The notes: generated from the sequence alone by a model not told the origin. A DNA stretch of 64,000 bases from Melioribacter roseus (GCA_020724265.1 DYHH01000003.1:1-64000); one strand, 5' to 3'; positions 51,725-62,368 are shown, counted from the first letter of the stretch. A program made the numbers and translations.

Positions 51725-54700
51725 TTGAAGCAATTATTTCTTTTAAAGTTTATCCTGGCAGTATTTTGCATTGTCAATGCACAACCTGTCAAAAACGGAT
51801 TTATCCACTTTACAGAGCGGAACGGACTATCATCGAATGTAACTAACTGCATTATGCAGGATCAGCTCGGCTATATTTGGATTGGAACCGGTAACGGGGT
51901 AACAAAATACGACGGTTTTGAATTCGATAATTTTACTGTAGCTCCCAATGATACAAACTTTTTGCAGCTTCCGCTTACTCAATCCTTATATGAAGATTCC
52001 AAAGGCAATATTTGGATCAGTTCAGTCGACGGAATAACAAAATATGACAGGAACGCAAAAACTTTTAAACTTTACAATTTATCTCACCTTTCACAAAAGT
52101 ACGATCGCACTTTTGTAGTCGGAGATATTCAAGAAACTTCGGATAATAAATTTTTACTAGCAACTTATGATTTTCACTTTCAAGATATTAAAAATGGACT
52201 CCTCTTACTTGATACAAAGTCGAAAAGTATATCGGAAATAAATGTCGTCAATGGTGATTCAACAAAACCATTAATTCATATTATTGATATAGGGAATGAT
52301 AAATATTTAGTCTCGGGAGTTAAAGGTTGTGGCGAATATGACTATACTAAAAATAGTATTAACTGGTTTCCTTTTGATGAACCAACTATAGTTTTATCTG
52401 CCCTGAAAGATAATGATAATAATTATTGGCTTGGTACTTCACGTAAAGGACTTATTAGATATAATATTTCTGACAGTACATATACTACTTACCCCTCCTA
52501 TATTGATCGTTCGAAATTCGGAAGTATGCCGAACATTAATAGGATTATTTATGATAAACAAAAAAATTTGTTTTTAGCTACAGACCAAGGGGTAATGCAC
52601 TTTGATGTAAATACACATCAATACACTATTTCAGACATTGATACAAAGAATCCTTCCGCACTTCATTCTTCTTACATTGTGGACATCATTCTAGATAACT
52701 CAGGAACTATATGGATTGCAAGTTTTGATGCCGGTTTAAGTAAGTATGATTATGTGAAGAATAACTTTAGAGCCTATACCGCAAAAGTTGATGACAAAAA
52801 CAGTATTGCTACCGGTTGGGTCGGTACAATTTTCGAGTATAATAAAAACGAATTATGGTTAAGCAGCGGATGGAATGTATTAGTAAAATTTAATCTGGAA
52901 AAAGAAACTTTTGTAAGATATCCAATCCCGGAAAATTTTGAAATATTCGACATCCTAAGAATTTCAACTGGTGATATTCTTATGGCAGGAGGAACCGGTT
53001 TTTATAAAGTTGATCCGGTCAAGTGGCAATTTGAAAAATTAGATTTGACAAAAAATCTTGAAACAGAACTTGTCTTTTCCGCAATAGAAGTTGATGAAAA
53101 GACAATCTGGTATGCAACAGTTTACGGTATTTTTATTTACGATAGAATAAACCAAGTTACTACAAAAGTAGATTTTAGAGACCTTGGCATTGGCGGCAGC
53201 GGGAGCAATTCCAATCAAGTATTGGTTAAAGACAAACAAAAAAATATCTGGATTGGTAGTGACAATGGCCTATTTAAATATGATTATGAAAAGAAAATAT
53301 ATTCACGAATTGGTCATTCAAATGATTCACGAAAATCATTGTCGTCACAGGATATAAATTCCTTATATGTTGATAACGATACCAATTTATGGATTGGTAC
53401 ATGGCTCGGTGGATTAAATAAATATGATCGGAAATCCGGGACTATCAAATCTTATACGCAAAAGGATGGATTAAAATCGCATTCTGTTCAGGGAATTCTT
53501 GGCGATGAAGAAAATGGTGCTTTATGGCTAAGTACATTTGAAGGAATTTCAAGATTCGATTTAATCAAAGAAACATTTAGTAATTTTGGTGTTGAAGACG
53601 GTATACACGCAAATCAATTTGCAGACGGCGGTCAGTTAAAAACATCTAGAGGATTATTTGTATTCGGAGGATCAAACGGAATAACTGTTTTTAATCCGAA
53701 AGAAATTCAAAGTAATCTAACGCCTCCTAAAGTAACGATCATAGATTTTAAACTCTCTAACACATCTGTTTCTCCGGGTGAAAATTCAGTATTAAAAAAG
53801 CCAATTTATGAAACAGAAAAAATAGTCTTGGACTATCACGAAAACGATATTCAATTTGATTTTTTTGCGGCTCATTATGTTGATCCTGCTAAAAACCAAT
53901 ATGCATATAAATTAGAAAATTATGAAGACGAATGGCGCTATGTTGGAAATCAAAGAAGCGCAATCTATCCTAATCTCCCTCCTGGAGAGTATGTATTCAA
54001 ATTGAAGGCATCAAACAATAATGCTGTGTGGAATGAGGTTCCGAAATCACTTTCAATAATAATCGGGACACCGCCGTGGGCAAGTTGGTGGGCTTACTTG
54101 GTTTATGGCTTTATTATTTTAGGATTTCTCTATTCTGCACGAAAATTCGAGTTGGGTCGTCAACGTAAAAACGTTCTTATAAAAGAAAACCAACTGCGAG
54201 CCGAAGCAGCGGAACTTCAAGCAAGAGCAATACAAGCAGAAAATGACCGCAAAACTACAGAACTTGAAGAAGCCAGACAACTTCAACTTTCTATGCTTCC
54301 GAAAGAACTTCCCAAATTACCAAATCTAGATATCGCGGTTTACATGAAAACAGCTACTGAAGTCGGCGGTGATTATTATGATTTCCATCTCGGATTGGAT
54401 GGCACTCTCACTATTGTTTTAGGTGATGCAACCGGTCATGGACTTAAAGCCGGAACAATGGTTACTTCCGTGAAAAGCTTATTTAATAGTTATGCTGATA
54501 ATAGTGACATCGCTGCAACATTTAATGAAATGACGAAATGTATTAAGAAGATGCATTTCGAAAAACTATTTATGTCATTTACAATGTTAAAGATCAATGG
54601 CAGTAAATTAATGATGTCCGCCGGAGGAATGCCGCCGGCTTATTTATATCGTTCAAATCACGATTCAGCCGAAGAACATGTATTTCAAGGAATGCCTTTA

Positions 54701-54967
54701 GGCACACTCGAAAATTTTCCATATGAAGAGAAAGAACTTAGTTTGAACAAAAGTGATGTAATACTTCTTACATCCGACGGGTTACCTGAATTGCAAAATG
54801 AAAATAATGAACAATATGGATACAAAAGACTACGAAATAAATTTGAGGAGTTTGCTAAACATGAACCTGATAAGATAATTGAATTCTTAAATCAAGATGG
54901 TAATGCCTGGTTAAACGGAAAAGAACCTGATGATGATATTACTTTTGTTGTAATAAAAGTGAAATAA
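51725..54967 (+). CDS. Propeller-Y_Y_Y-TM receptor with cytoplasmic PP2C output (2)
   Basis: This 1080-residue protein probably starts at a TTG (51725), since that gives the signal peptide MKQLFLLKFILAVFCIVNAQ. Propeller repeats (LGYIWIGTGNGVTKYDGF and others) fill the periplasmic part. A Y_Y_Y domain (NQYAYKLENYEDEWRYVG), a membrane helix and a coiled coil (RAIQAENDRKTTELEEARQ) follow. The PP2C domain has all four Asp motifs. The last 624 bases, plus 61 bases beyond, are identical to the end of the receptor gene at 55365. It has no beta-sandwich insert. Substrate and ligand are unknown. Confidence 0.9.
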   Translation: MKQLFLLKFILAVFCIVNAQPVKNGFIHFTERNGLSSNVTNCIMQDQLGYIWIGTGNGVTKYDGFEFDNFTVAPNDTNFLQLPLTQSLYEDSKGNIWISSVDGITKYDRNAKTFKLYNLSHLSQKYDRTFVVGDIQETSDNKFLLATYDFHFQDIKNGLLLLDTKSKSISEINVVNGDSTKPLIHIIDIGNDKYLVSGVKGCGEYDYTKNSINWFPFDEPTIVLSALKDNDNNYWLGTSRKGLIRYNISDSTYTTYPSYIDRSKFGSMPNINRIIYDKQKNLFLATDQGVMHFDVNTHQYTISDIDTKNPSALHSSYIVDIILDNSGTIWIASFDAGLSKYDYVKNNFRAYTAKVDDKNSIATGWVGTIFEYNKNELWLSSGWNVLVKFNLEKETFVRYPIPENFEIFDILRISTGDILMAGGTGFYKVDPVKWQFEKLDLTKNLETELVFSAIEVDEKTIWYATVYGIFIYDRINQVTTKVDFRDLGIGGSGSNSNQVLVKDKQKNIWIGSDNGLFKYDYEKKIYSRIGHSNDSRKSLSSQDINSLYVDNDTNLWIGTWLGGLNKYDRKSGTIKSYTQKDGLKSHSVQGILGDEENGALWLSTFEGISRFDLIKETFSNFGVEDGIHANQFADGGQLKTSRGLFVFGGSNGITVFNPKEIQSNLTPPKVTIIDFKLSNTSVSPGENSVLKKPIYETEKIVLDYHENDIQFDFFAAHYVDPAKNQYAYKLENYEDEWRYVGNQRSAIYPNLPPGEYVFKLKASNNNAVWNEVPKSLSIIIGTPPWASWWAYLVYGFIILGFLYSARKFELGRQRKNVLIKENQLRAEAAELQARAIQAENDRKTTELEEARQLQLSMLPKELPKLPNLDIAVYMKTATEVGGDYYDFHLGLDGTLTIVLGDATGHGLKAGTMVTSVKSLFNSYADNSDIAATFNEMTKCIKKMHFEKLFMSFTMLKINGSKLMMSAGGMPPAYLYRSNHDSAEEHVFQGMPLGTLENFPYEEKELSLNKSDVILLTSDGLPELQNENNEQYGYKRLRNKFEEFAKHEPDKIIEFLNQDGNAWLNGKEPDDDITFVVIKVK

Positions 54968-55028
54968 AAAATATGGTATTGAAACTTAAAAATATATTGG
55001 CGGCAATCTTATTTTCAGCAGTGCTGAT
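54344..55028 (+). repeat. Perfect 685-bp direct repeat, copy 1
   Basis: Every base from 54344 to 55028 matches 58494-59178. It covers the PP2C domain end of one receptor gene, the short gap, and the first codons of the next reading frame. The flanking bases differ (54343 C against 58493 T; 55029 T against 59179 C). Confidence 0.95.
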
Positions 55029-55368
55029 TTCTGCCCAGGAGCAAGATATATACTTTACTCAAACGAATATTATTGACGGCTTACCCGGGGATGATCCGTT
55101 TAGATTGCTTGAGGATCGGTACGGATACATCTTGATGACTGCAGAAACTGGTGTTTTCAGATATGATGGTTATGAGTACAGAAATTTTCTCTACGATGAA
55201 AATGATCCAACATCTTTCAGTGGTGAAATAGGGGGAAATATTTGTGAAGATGCAACCGTCCAGAGTCCTGAAAAAATAATTGAAACCCTGAAAAGTAGGA
55301 TTGAAGAGTGGAGCAACGGCAGGGAAAACGAAGATGACGAAACATTTGTAACAATAAAGTTTAAATGA
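54973..55368 (+). pseudogene. Receptor stub: propeller N-terminus joined to a PP2C C-terminus
   Basis: This is an open frame of 131 codons. The first 93 residues follow the N-terminus of the receptor at 59123 almost exactly (same signal peptide, DGLPGDxPFRLLEDRYGYI), up to CEDAT. From there it jumps to a 35-residue phosphatase tail (SPEKIIETLKSRIEEW and DDETFVTIKFK). Some 950 codons, including the propeller, Y_Y_Y domain, membrane helix and catalytic core, are missing. The tail differs from every intact phosphatase here, so it came from a paralogue now lost. It cannot be an active phosphatase, but a small secreted peptide might still be made. Confidence 0.85.
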
Positions 55369-58300
55369 GAATGAGACAATTAAAAATTAGATATAATTTA
55401 TACACAACAATGCTGCGATTAATATGCTGCACTATTATTTTGCAAGCACAGGAAAATTTGCAATTTAAAGAACTAACAACCTTAGATGGACTCTCTTCAA
55501 ATAGTATTTCTGATGTACGGCAAGATAAATATGGTTATTTATGGGTGATTGCTGGTGCTAATTTAAACAGGTATGACGGTGAAACTTTTAAAGAATATAA
55601 AAATGATCCTGATGATTCTACCAGTTTAGGTAGTAAACAATTATGGGAATTGTTCCTGGATAAAAATGAAAACTTGTGGGTCAATGGAAGAGATTATATT
55701 TCAAGATACAATTACAATGATGATTCGTTCTCCAATTACCCAATAAAAAATGTTTTTAAAATTGATCAAGATTCGTATGGGGAATTCTGGCTCTCCAAAA
55801 TTGATGGGACAGTCCATTTTAACCCTGAAACAGGTGAAATCAATCCGATTAAACTTGCAATTGATTCTTCAATTGTAAATTCAACAATGTTTGGTGCAAT
55901 TAATGAATTATCAGATGGCACTTTACTGACACATCAAAGCCGTCTTGGGCTTTTTGAATATGACCGGGATTCTGAAATATTCCGCAAAGTAGATTGGGGT
56001 AATAGCGATATTTTAGAAAAAGAAGAATTTATTTTTTACATGACAGATGATACTCTGGGAAATGTTTGGTTAAATGGGTTTAAACTTATTAAATATTATA
56101 AGCAGCAAGATTCTGTTTCGGTATATGACTATGGTGCTGATGAGAGAAAATTTATCAGTAAAATTGGCGAAGATGAAAATAATAACCTATGGGTTCAAGA
56201 AAGATTAAATGGAAAGTTTGTTTTTTACAGATTGAATCCTTACAAGGATGAATATAAAATTATTGATAAAAGTAATGGATTGGATGACTCTTATTATACC
56301 TCATTCTATATGGATAGAAATGGTATCTACTGGGTTGGTGGTTATAGAAATGGTTTATTTAAGGCAGATCCTTCCATTGAGCCTATTGAGTCTTATAGAT
56401 CGGGAGTTACAGAGGACTATCCAATTGAAAGTGATTCAATAAGGTGTATTTATACTTCTCCATTCGACCCTGATGTAATTTGGATTGGAACTTATAATTA
56501 CGGGCTTTATAAATTTATCGAATCAAAAAATAGGTTTGAAAAAATATCATTGAAGTTTAATAAGCCGGATGAAGAAGTACTTACAGACGCGATAAATGGT
56601 ATTTATGAAGATTCAAAATACTTGTGGTTTGGAATTAATCAGATAGGATTGTGCAGACTTGATAAAAAAAATATGAAAAATAAAATATATTATCTTGATG
56701 AATACGACAGCAATTCAATTTTACCATTCTACATTAATAGCATAATAAGCGATGACAAAGGTAATTTATGGATTGGCGGGAATGGCGGGCTTTCATATTT
56801 CAATGTAATGGAAGAAAAATTCACAAATTTTTATCCCCATCAGTCAAAAAGATATAGTAATAATCTTTTATATGAATTCAGTAAATATGAAAAAAATAAT
56901 GAAATGATTTATGGTATAACTGCTGCGGGTGACTCAACTTTTTATCGTGAAGAATTCACTGTAAATAGTACGGCAAGGTTTTTAGTCCAATCTACCGGTG
57001 AAGTATGGCTCTGGACAAATAATACCTTTAATGATTACGGATGGATTGAAAATAGCTATGGGGATATAGTTTGGACTTTGAAAGATTATATAACTACGAT
57101 GAGAGTCGGAGATAAAACAGCCCTTCGAATGAAGCTTGAAGCTATTACTCTTGAGCCGGGTAAATATTCACTGAATTATATTTCTGATAGTAAAAACTCT
57201 TCTGATTTACTAACTGAAGTAAAAGAATATAAAAGAAGATACGGGATTCAGATATATGATCTTTCATTCGACAATTTCCAAAGATTCCAAAATATGATAA
57301 ATAAAGAACTTGATAGGGATTTACTGAGCGGGTATATAGTATATGATCTTCATTTGGATAATAGGAATCTCTGGGCAGCAACAACTAATGGAATCAACAA
57401 GCTTAATTTAGAAACTCAAGAAATCACATACTTTGAAAATGGTCCAGTATTAGAGTTCTCCGATGAATATTTCAATAAAATTCTAATTCAATCTGACTCG
57501 ACATTATGGATTGGCTCTTACGATGGACTGTGTCTCTTTAATAAAAACAGCGGTGCGGCAAAATATTATAATGTGAAAGATGGATTGCCAAGTAATACAA
57601 TTTCTTCATTGGTTAGGGATGATTTAGGCAATATATGGCTATCTACAGAAAACGGCATATCTAAGTTTATAAATAGTAGTAATCCATCTCCTCCGAGATT
57701 TATAAATTATGATACACGAGATGGACTCAATTCAAATACTTTTAATAGGAACTCAGCTGACAAATCCGGAAGCGGGAAACTATATTTTGGTTCAAATTAT
57801 GGCATTAATTCTTTTCTTCCTTCGTATGTTAACAGTACAAAACCAATTATAGGTATTACAAATTTTTTTATCAAAAACAACGAAATAACTGTTAATAGTC
57901 CCAATTCACCTCTTAAGAAAAACATATATGAGACTGATAAAATTATACTTGAATATGAACAGAACAGTTTTGGATTCAGCTTTAATTCATTTCATTTTTC
58001 AAGACCAAATAAGAATAAACTTGCACATATGCTGGAAGGATTCGATAAAGATTGGATTTATGATAATAAATCGAACGTAACATATACTAATATGGATCCT
58101 GGTGAGTATACATTTAAAGTAAAGGGATCCAATGGTGACGGCTTCTGGAATGAGGAAGGGAAGTCAATTAAAATCATAATCTTAAAACCCTGGTACACTA
58201 CCTTTTGGGCATATTTCGGATACTTCATTGCTTTTGGTCTGCTTTTTTGGGGAATTGATCGGGTTCAAAGAAAACGCCTGCTTGCAAAAGCAAAAGAGGA

Positions 58301-59117
58301 GATGAAAATGAAGGATGCCGTACACCGTGCTGAAACTGCAGAGTTGCAGGCAAAAGCTGCAGAGGCACAATCGAGAGCAATACAGATTGAAAATGAAAGA
58401 AAGACAAAAGAACTTGAAGAGGCACGTCAACTTCAGCTATCGATGCTTCCGAAGGAGATACCGCAATTACCGAACCTTGATATAGCATTGTATATGAAAA
58501 CAGCTACTGAAGTCGGCGGTGATTATTATGATTTCCATCTCGGATTGGATGGCACTCTCACTATTGTTTTAGGTGATGCAACCGGTCATGGACTTAAAGC
58601 CGGAACAATGGTTACTTCCGTGAAAAGCTTATTTAATAGTTATGCTGATAATAGTGACATCGCTGCAACATTTAATGAAATGACGAAATGTATTAAGAAG
58701 ATGCATTTCGAAAAACTATTTATGTCATTTACAATGTTAAAGATCAATGGCAGTAAATTAATGATGTCCGCCGGAGGAATGCCGCCGGCTTATTTATATC
58801 GTTCAAATCACGATTCAGCCGAAGAACATGTATTTCAAGGAATGCCTTTAGGCACACTCGAAAATTTTCCATATGAAGAGAAAGAACTTAGTTTGAACAA
58901 AAGTGATGTAATACTTCTTACATCCGACGGGTTACCTGAATTGCAAAATGAAAATAATGAACAATATGGATACAAAAGACTACGAAATAAATTTGAGGAG
59001 TTTGCTAAACATGAACCTGATAAGATAATTGAATTCTTAAATCAAGATGGTAATGCCTGGTTAAACGGAAAAGAACCTGATGATGATATTACTTTTGTTG
59101 TAATAAAAGTGAAATAA
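55365..59117 (+). CDS. Propeller-Y_Y_Y-TM receptor with cytoplasmic PP2C output (3)
   Basis: This is a 1250-residue protein whose ATG overlaps the stop codon of the preceding stub (ATGA). A signal peptide (to about residue 29) is followed by propeller repeats (YGYLWVIAGANLNRYDGE), an inserted beta-sandwich (near 520-640, TARFLVQSTGEVWLWTNN), more propeller, then Y_Y_Y (NKLAHMLEGFDKDWIYD), a membrane helix and a coiled coil. The PP2C domain is identical in DNA to that of the receptor at 51725. The insert is in a place comparable to that of receptor 1. Its extracellular region is clearly different from receptor 2 despite the shared output. Confidence 0.9.
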   Translation: MRMRQLKIRYNLYTTMLRLICCTIILQAQENLQFKELTTLDGLSSNSISDVRQDKYGYLWVIAGANLNRYDGETFKEYKNDPDDSTSLGSKQLWELFLDKNENLWVNGRDYISRYNYNDDSFSNYPIKNVFKIDQDSYGEFWLSKIDGTVHFNPETGEINPIKLAIDSSIVNSTMFGAINELSDGTLLTHQSRLGLFEYDRDSEIFRKVDWGNSDILEKEEFIFYMTDDTLGNVWLNGFKLIKYYKQQDSVSVYDYGADERKFISKIGEDENNNLWVQERLNGKFVFYRLNPYKDEYKIIDKSNGLDDSYYTSFYMDRNGIYWVGGYRNGLFKADPSIEPIESYRSGVTEDYPIESDSIRCIYTSPFDPDVIWIGTYNYGLYKFIESKNRFEKISLKFNKPDEEVLTDAINGIYEDSKYLWFGINQIGLCRLDKKNMKNKIYYLDEYDSNSILPFYINSIISDDKGNLWIGGNGGLSYFNVMEEKFTNFYPHQSKRYSNNLLYEFSKYEKNNEMIYGITAAGDSTFYREEFTVNSTARFLVQSTGEVWLWTNNTFNDYGWIENSYGDIVWTLKDYITTMRVGDKTALRMKLEAITLEPGKYSLNYISDSKNSSDLLTEVKEYKRRYGIQIYDLSFDNFQRFQNMINKELDRDLLSGYIVYDLHLDNRNLWAATTNGINKLNLETQEITYFENGPVLEFSDEYFNKILIQSDSTLWIGSYDGLCLFNKNSGAAKYYNVKDGLPSNTISSLVRDDLGNIWLSTENGISKFINSSNPSPPRFINYDTRDGLNSNTFNRNSADKSGSGKLYFGSNYGINSFLPSYVNSTKPIIGITNFFIKNNEITVNSPNSPLKKNIYETDKIILEYEQNSFGFSFNSFHFSRPNKNKLAHMLEGFDKDWIYDNKSNVTYTNMDPGEYTFKVKGSNGDGFWNEEGKSIKIIILKPWYTTFWAYFGYFIAFGLLFWGIDRVQRKRLLAKAKEEMKMKDAVHRAETAELQAKAAEAQSRAIQIENERKTKELEEARQLQLSMLPKEIPQLPNLDIALYMKTATEVGGDYYDFHLGLDGTLTIVLGDATGHGLKAGTMVTSVKSLFNSYADNSDIAATFNEMTKCIKKMHFEKLFMSFTMLKINGSKLMMSAGGMPPAYLYRSNHDSAEEHVFQGMPLGTLENFPYEEKELSLNKSDVILLTSDGLPELQNENNEQYGYKRLRNKFEEFAKHEPDKIIEFLNQDGNAWLNGKEPDDDITFVVIKVK

Positions 59118-59178
59118 AAAATATGGTATTGAAACTTAAAAATATATTGGCGGCAATCTTATTTTCAGCAGTGCTGAT
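58494..59178 (+). repeat. Perfect 685-bp direct repeat, copy 2
   Basis: Identical to 54344-55028 at an offset of 4150 bases. Beyond the right boundary the two copies stay alike, with scattered differences, for about 230 bases until the stub diverges near 55259. Confidence 0.95.
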
Positions 59179-62100
59179 CTCTGCCCAGGAACAAGATATA
59201 TACTTTACACAGACTAATATAATTGACGGTTTACCCGGGGATCATCCGTTTAGGTTGCTTGAGGATCGGTACGGTTATATCTGGATGACTGCTGAAACTG
59301 GTGTTTTCCGTTACGATGGTTATGAGTACAGAAATTTTCTCTATGATGAAAATGATCCAACATCTTTCAGTGGTGAAATAGGCGGAAATATTTGTGAAGA
59401 TGCAACCGGTAAAATCTGGATCTCACACAGAGATGGTTTAGAATATTACGACTATAATATTGACGGATTTGTTCAATACAATCTACTACCTGATTCGTTA
59501 AATGGCACTTATGCAGTGATGGCCGCATCAAAAGATAGCTCATTATATATAAGTATTAGCAATGATGGAATATTTCAAATAAATAAATACGGGAAGTTTG
59601 ATAAAGTCAACTTTTCATCAATAGAAGGAGGCAGTTTCTTTGATAACAAAACTGGGTTAATCTTCTTTGATAATTATGATAGACTGTGGATGGCACAGTA
59701 TAATTATTTTCTCGTTTATGACCAACAGAAAAAAAATCTATCAAAAATATATTTGGATGAATCAATCAAGAGTAAAAACTACAAATCAGCCGACGATGAA
59801 TTCTTTTGGCAAAATCCAAATTGGATAAATACATTCTTTATATATAATAATAAAGAAATTTGGGTTGGTACTAAAGATGGCAGAGTTTTTATTGTGAAAT
59901 TCGGTAATGATATCACTGCCGAAGAATATAGAATGACCGATGATTTGAAAAAGTTGTTGAACGGAAAGGAAATATCCGGATTATTTATTTCAGAAGAAAA
60001 TAAGTTGTGGATCTCAATCGATGACTTCACAACCGGGTTAGTTCTTGTTGATTTAAAGGATGGCTCTTATGAACATATTGAAGCCGAATTTGGTGTTCAG
60101 GGCAGTATCAGTAGAAACAGAATTCATCAGATTTACCAAGATCAATTTAATACACTCTGGCTTCCGGCCGGCAGAGGTGGAATAAATAGGTGGGATCCTT
60201 ATGCAAACAAATTTAGTAAGTTTTTTGACGGCACAAAAAATAATTTGAAATCAAACATCGGCAGATTTTTAGAATTAGATGATGGTACATTTCTAATAAC
60301 CGACCGAGATGCAAAAATTTATAAGTTTAATCCTTACAATAACAAGCTGACTCTCTTGAAGTCGTTTGACGATAATATTACTCAATCGGGTTCGAATAAT
60401 ATCCGCACGATAATAGGATGGAAAGAAAACAAATTTTTTCTGACCACGATAGGAGCTGTTGGATTACTTTTTGATCTAAACACCAAAAGCTATCACAAAT
60501 TAAAAGGATTCGATGAAAGTGTTTATCTTTATGACGGTGTTGTCAGTAGAAATGATGTAGTTTGGTATTCGGGTAAAGCCAATAATAAATCGGCAATTAT
60601 TTCATATAATATCAACACAGGTAAATCCAACATTTACTATCCGGTAGTGAATGAGCAGCCCCATCCAGGCTTTAATTATACATATACTGTAATTGAAGAT
60701 CGTTTTGGAAAAATCTGGACCGGAACAAACGGCAAAGGATTTTTCCGGTTTGATCCTCTCAAAAATGAATGGCTGAAAATTGATCATCCGCAGCTTACTA
60801 CGGTAAGAATTTCTTATGAAGCAAGTGACGGTAACATTTGGGCAGGTTCCAGCAAAGGTCTATTTGTAATTAGTTCGAGCGGTGAAATAATAAAAAAGTT
60901 TACAACCCGAGAAGGTCTCCTTCACGAAATGGTTTCTGAAATAACCGAAGATGATGAAAAGAATATTTGGGTTCAATCTGAAAGAGGTATTTCCCGCATT
61001 AATATGGAAAACTATGAAATTAGAAATTTTGGAGAACAAGACGGTTACCCAATACGCAATGCAACAAATTACGATCTAATAAAAATTGCAAACGGTAAAT
61101 TGGTTTTTATTTCCGAAGATAACTTGCTTAGTCTATCTCCCAAAAATATTAAGGATAATAAAATCCCGCCTCTAGTTTCCATAACTGAATTGCAATTATC
61201 CGGTAATCTTATAGAACCCGAAACTTCACCAATTCTTGGCAACTACATTGGTTCTACTAAAAGTATTGATTTAGAATATAATCAAAATGATATCGAATTA
61301 AGCTACGTAGGAATTCACTATTCTCGATCGGATAGAATTAATTATCAATATTATTTAGAAGGATATGATACCGAGTGGCAGCAAGTTGGAAAAGTTAGAA
61401 CAGCGCGATATACAAATTTACCGGGAGGCGAATATACATTTATGGTGAAAGCTCAAAATGCAGATGGATACTGGAATGAAACTCCGTTAACATTAGCCAT
61501 AACTATTCATCCTCCGTTCTGGCAAACCTGGTGGGCATATACCGGTTACTTTCTTTTGCTCGTTGGTTTATTAGTTACTTTACGTAAAATAGAATTAAAG
61601 AGAAGAGAAAGAAAAGAATCACAAAGATTACTGGAAGCGGAAAACAGAAGAAAGACCGAAGAACTTGAAGAGGCACGTCAACTTCAGCTATCGATGCTAC
61701 CAAAAAAGGTCCCTCAAATACCCCATCTCGATATTGCAGTTTATATGAAAACCGCTACTGAAGTAGGCGGTGATTATTATGATTTTCACGTTGCACCGGA
61801 TGGTACGTTAACCGTTGTTCTTGGTGATGCAACCGGTCACGGAATGAAAGCCGGAACAATGGTTACTGCTGTTAAAGGCTTATTTAACTCATACAGTGCA
61901 AACCCCGATATACTTTACTCTTTCCAAGAAATTAGCAGATGTATAAAACAAATGCGTCTAGGTAAGCTTTCGATGTGTATGACAATGCTTAAGATTAATA
62001 AAGATAAAATGATAATGTCTGCCGCAGGAATGCCTCCGATTATGATTTACAAAAGTGAAGATCAATTTGCATCCGAAGAAGTAATAAAAGGTATGCCACT

Positions 62101-62368
62101 TGGTACGTTTGATAATTATCCTTATGAGATTCGTGAAACAAAATTAAAAACCGGTGACACGATTCTACTTATGAGCGACGGGTTACCCGAACTTCAAAAT
62201 AATGAAGGAGAATTATACGGTTATCAACGAATTAGAAATTTGTTTGAGAATAACGCATCAAAAACACCGGAGTATATAATCGATCAATTAAAGAGTGAAG
62301 GTAAATCTTGGTCTTCTAATAAAGAACCTGATGATGACATTACCTTCGTGGTTATAAAAGTAAAATAA
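59123..62368 (+). CDS. Propeller-Y_Y_Y-TM receptor with cytoplasmic PP2C output (4)
   Basis: This is a 1081-residue protein. The signal peptide MVLKLKNILAAILFSAVLIS is followed by propeller repeats (GYIWMTAETGVFRYDGYE), a Y_Y_Y domain (RINYQYYLEGYDTEWQQVG), a membrane helix (YTGYFLLLVGLLVTL), a coiled coil and PP2C (GGDYYDFH, GDATGHGMKAG, MSDGLPEL, EPDDDITFVVIKVK). The PP2C is closer to that of receptor 1 than to receptors 2 and 3. Its N-terminal 93 codons are copied in the stub at 54973. It is the last complete member in the window. Confidence 0.9.
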   Translation: MVLKLKNILAAILFSAVLISAQEQDIYFTQTNIIDGLPGDHPFRLLEDRYGYIWMTAETGVFRYDGYEYRNFLYDENDPTSFSGEIGGNICEDATGKIWISHRDGLEYYDYNIDGFVQYNLLPDSLNGTYAVMAASKDSSLYISISNDGIFQINKYGKFDKVNFSSIEGGSFFDNKTGLIFFDNYDRLWMAQYNYFLVYDQQKKNLSKIYLDESIKSKNYKSADDEFFWQNPNWINTFFIYNNKEIWVGTKDGRVFIVKFGNDITAEEYRMTDDLKKLLNGKEISGLFISEENKLWISIDDFTTGLVLVDLKDGSYEHIEAEFGVQGSISRNRIHQIYQDQFNTLWLPAGRGGINRWDPYANKFSKFFDGTKNNLKSNIGRFLELDDGTFLITDRDAKIYKFNPYNNKLTLLKSFDDNITQSGSNNIRTIIGWKENKFFLTTIGAVGLLFDLNTKSYHKLKGFDESVYLYDGVVSRNDVVWYSGKANNKSAIISYNINTGKSNIYYPVVNEQPHPGFNYTYTVIEDRFGKIWTGTNGKGFFRFDPLKNEWLKIDHPQLTTVRISYEASDGNIWAGSSKGLFVISSSGEIIKKFTTREGLLHEMVSEITEDDEKNIWVQSERGISRINMENYEIRNFGEQDGYPIRNATNYDLIKIANGKLVFISEDNLLSLSPKNIKDNKIPPLVSITELQLSGNLIEPETSPILGNYIGSTKSIDLEYNQNDIELSYVGIHYSRSDRINYQYYLEGYDTEWQQVGKVRTARYTNLPGGEYTFMVKAQNADGYWNETPLTLAITIHPPFWQTWWAYTGYFLLLVGLLVTLRKIELKRRERKESQRLLEAENRRKTEELEEARQLQLSMLPKKVPQIPHLDIAVYMKTATEVGGDYYDFHVAPDGTLTVVLGDATGHGMKAGTMVTAVKGLFNSYSANPDILYSFQEISRCIKQMRLGKLSMCMTMLKINKDKMIMSAAGMPPIMIYKSEDQFASEEVIKGMPLGTFDNYPYEIRETKLKTGDTILLMSDGLPELQNNEGELYGYQRIRNLFENNASKTPEYIIDQLKSEGKSWSSNKEPDDDITFVVIKVK

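Noticed and set aside
54973-55368. Treating the 131-codon frame as an ordinary small phosphatase or sensor
   Set aside because: It lacks the whole catalytic core and propeller. Its two ends match different paralogues, so it is a deletion product.
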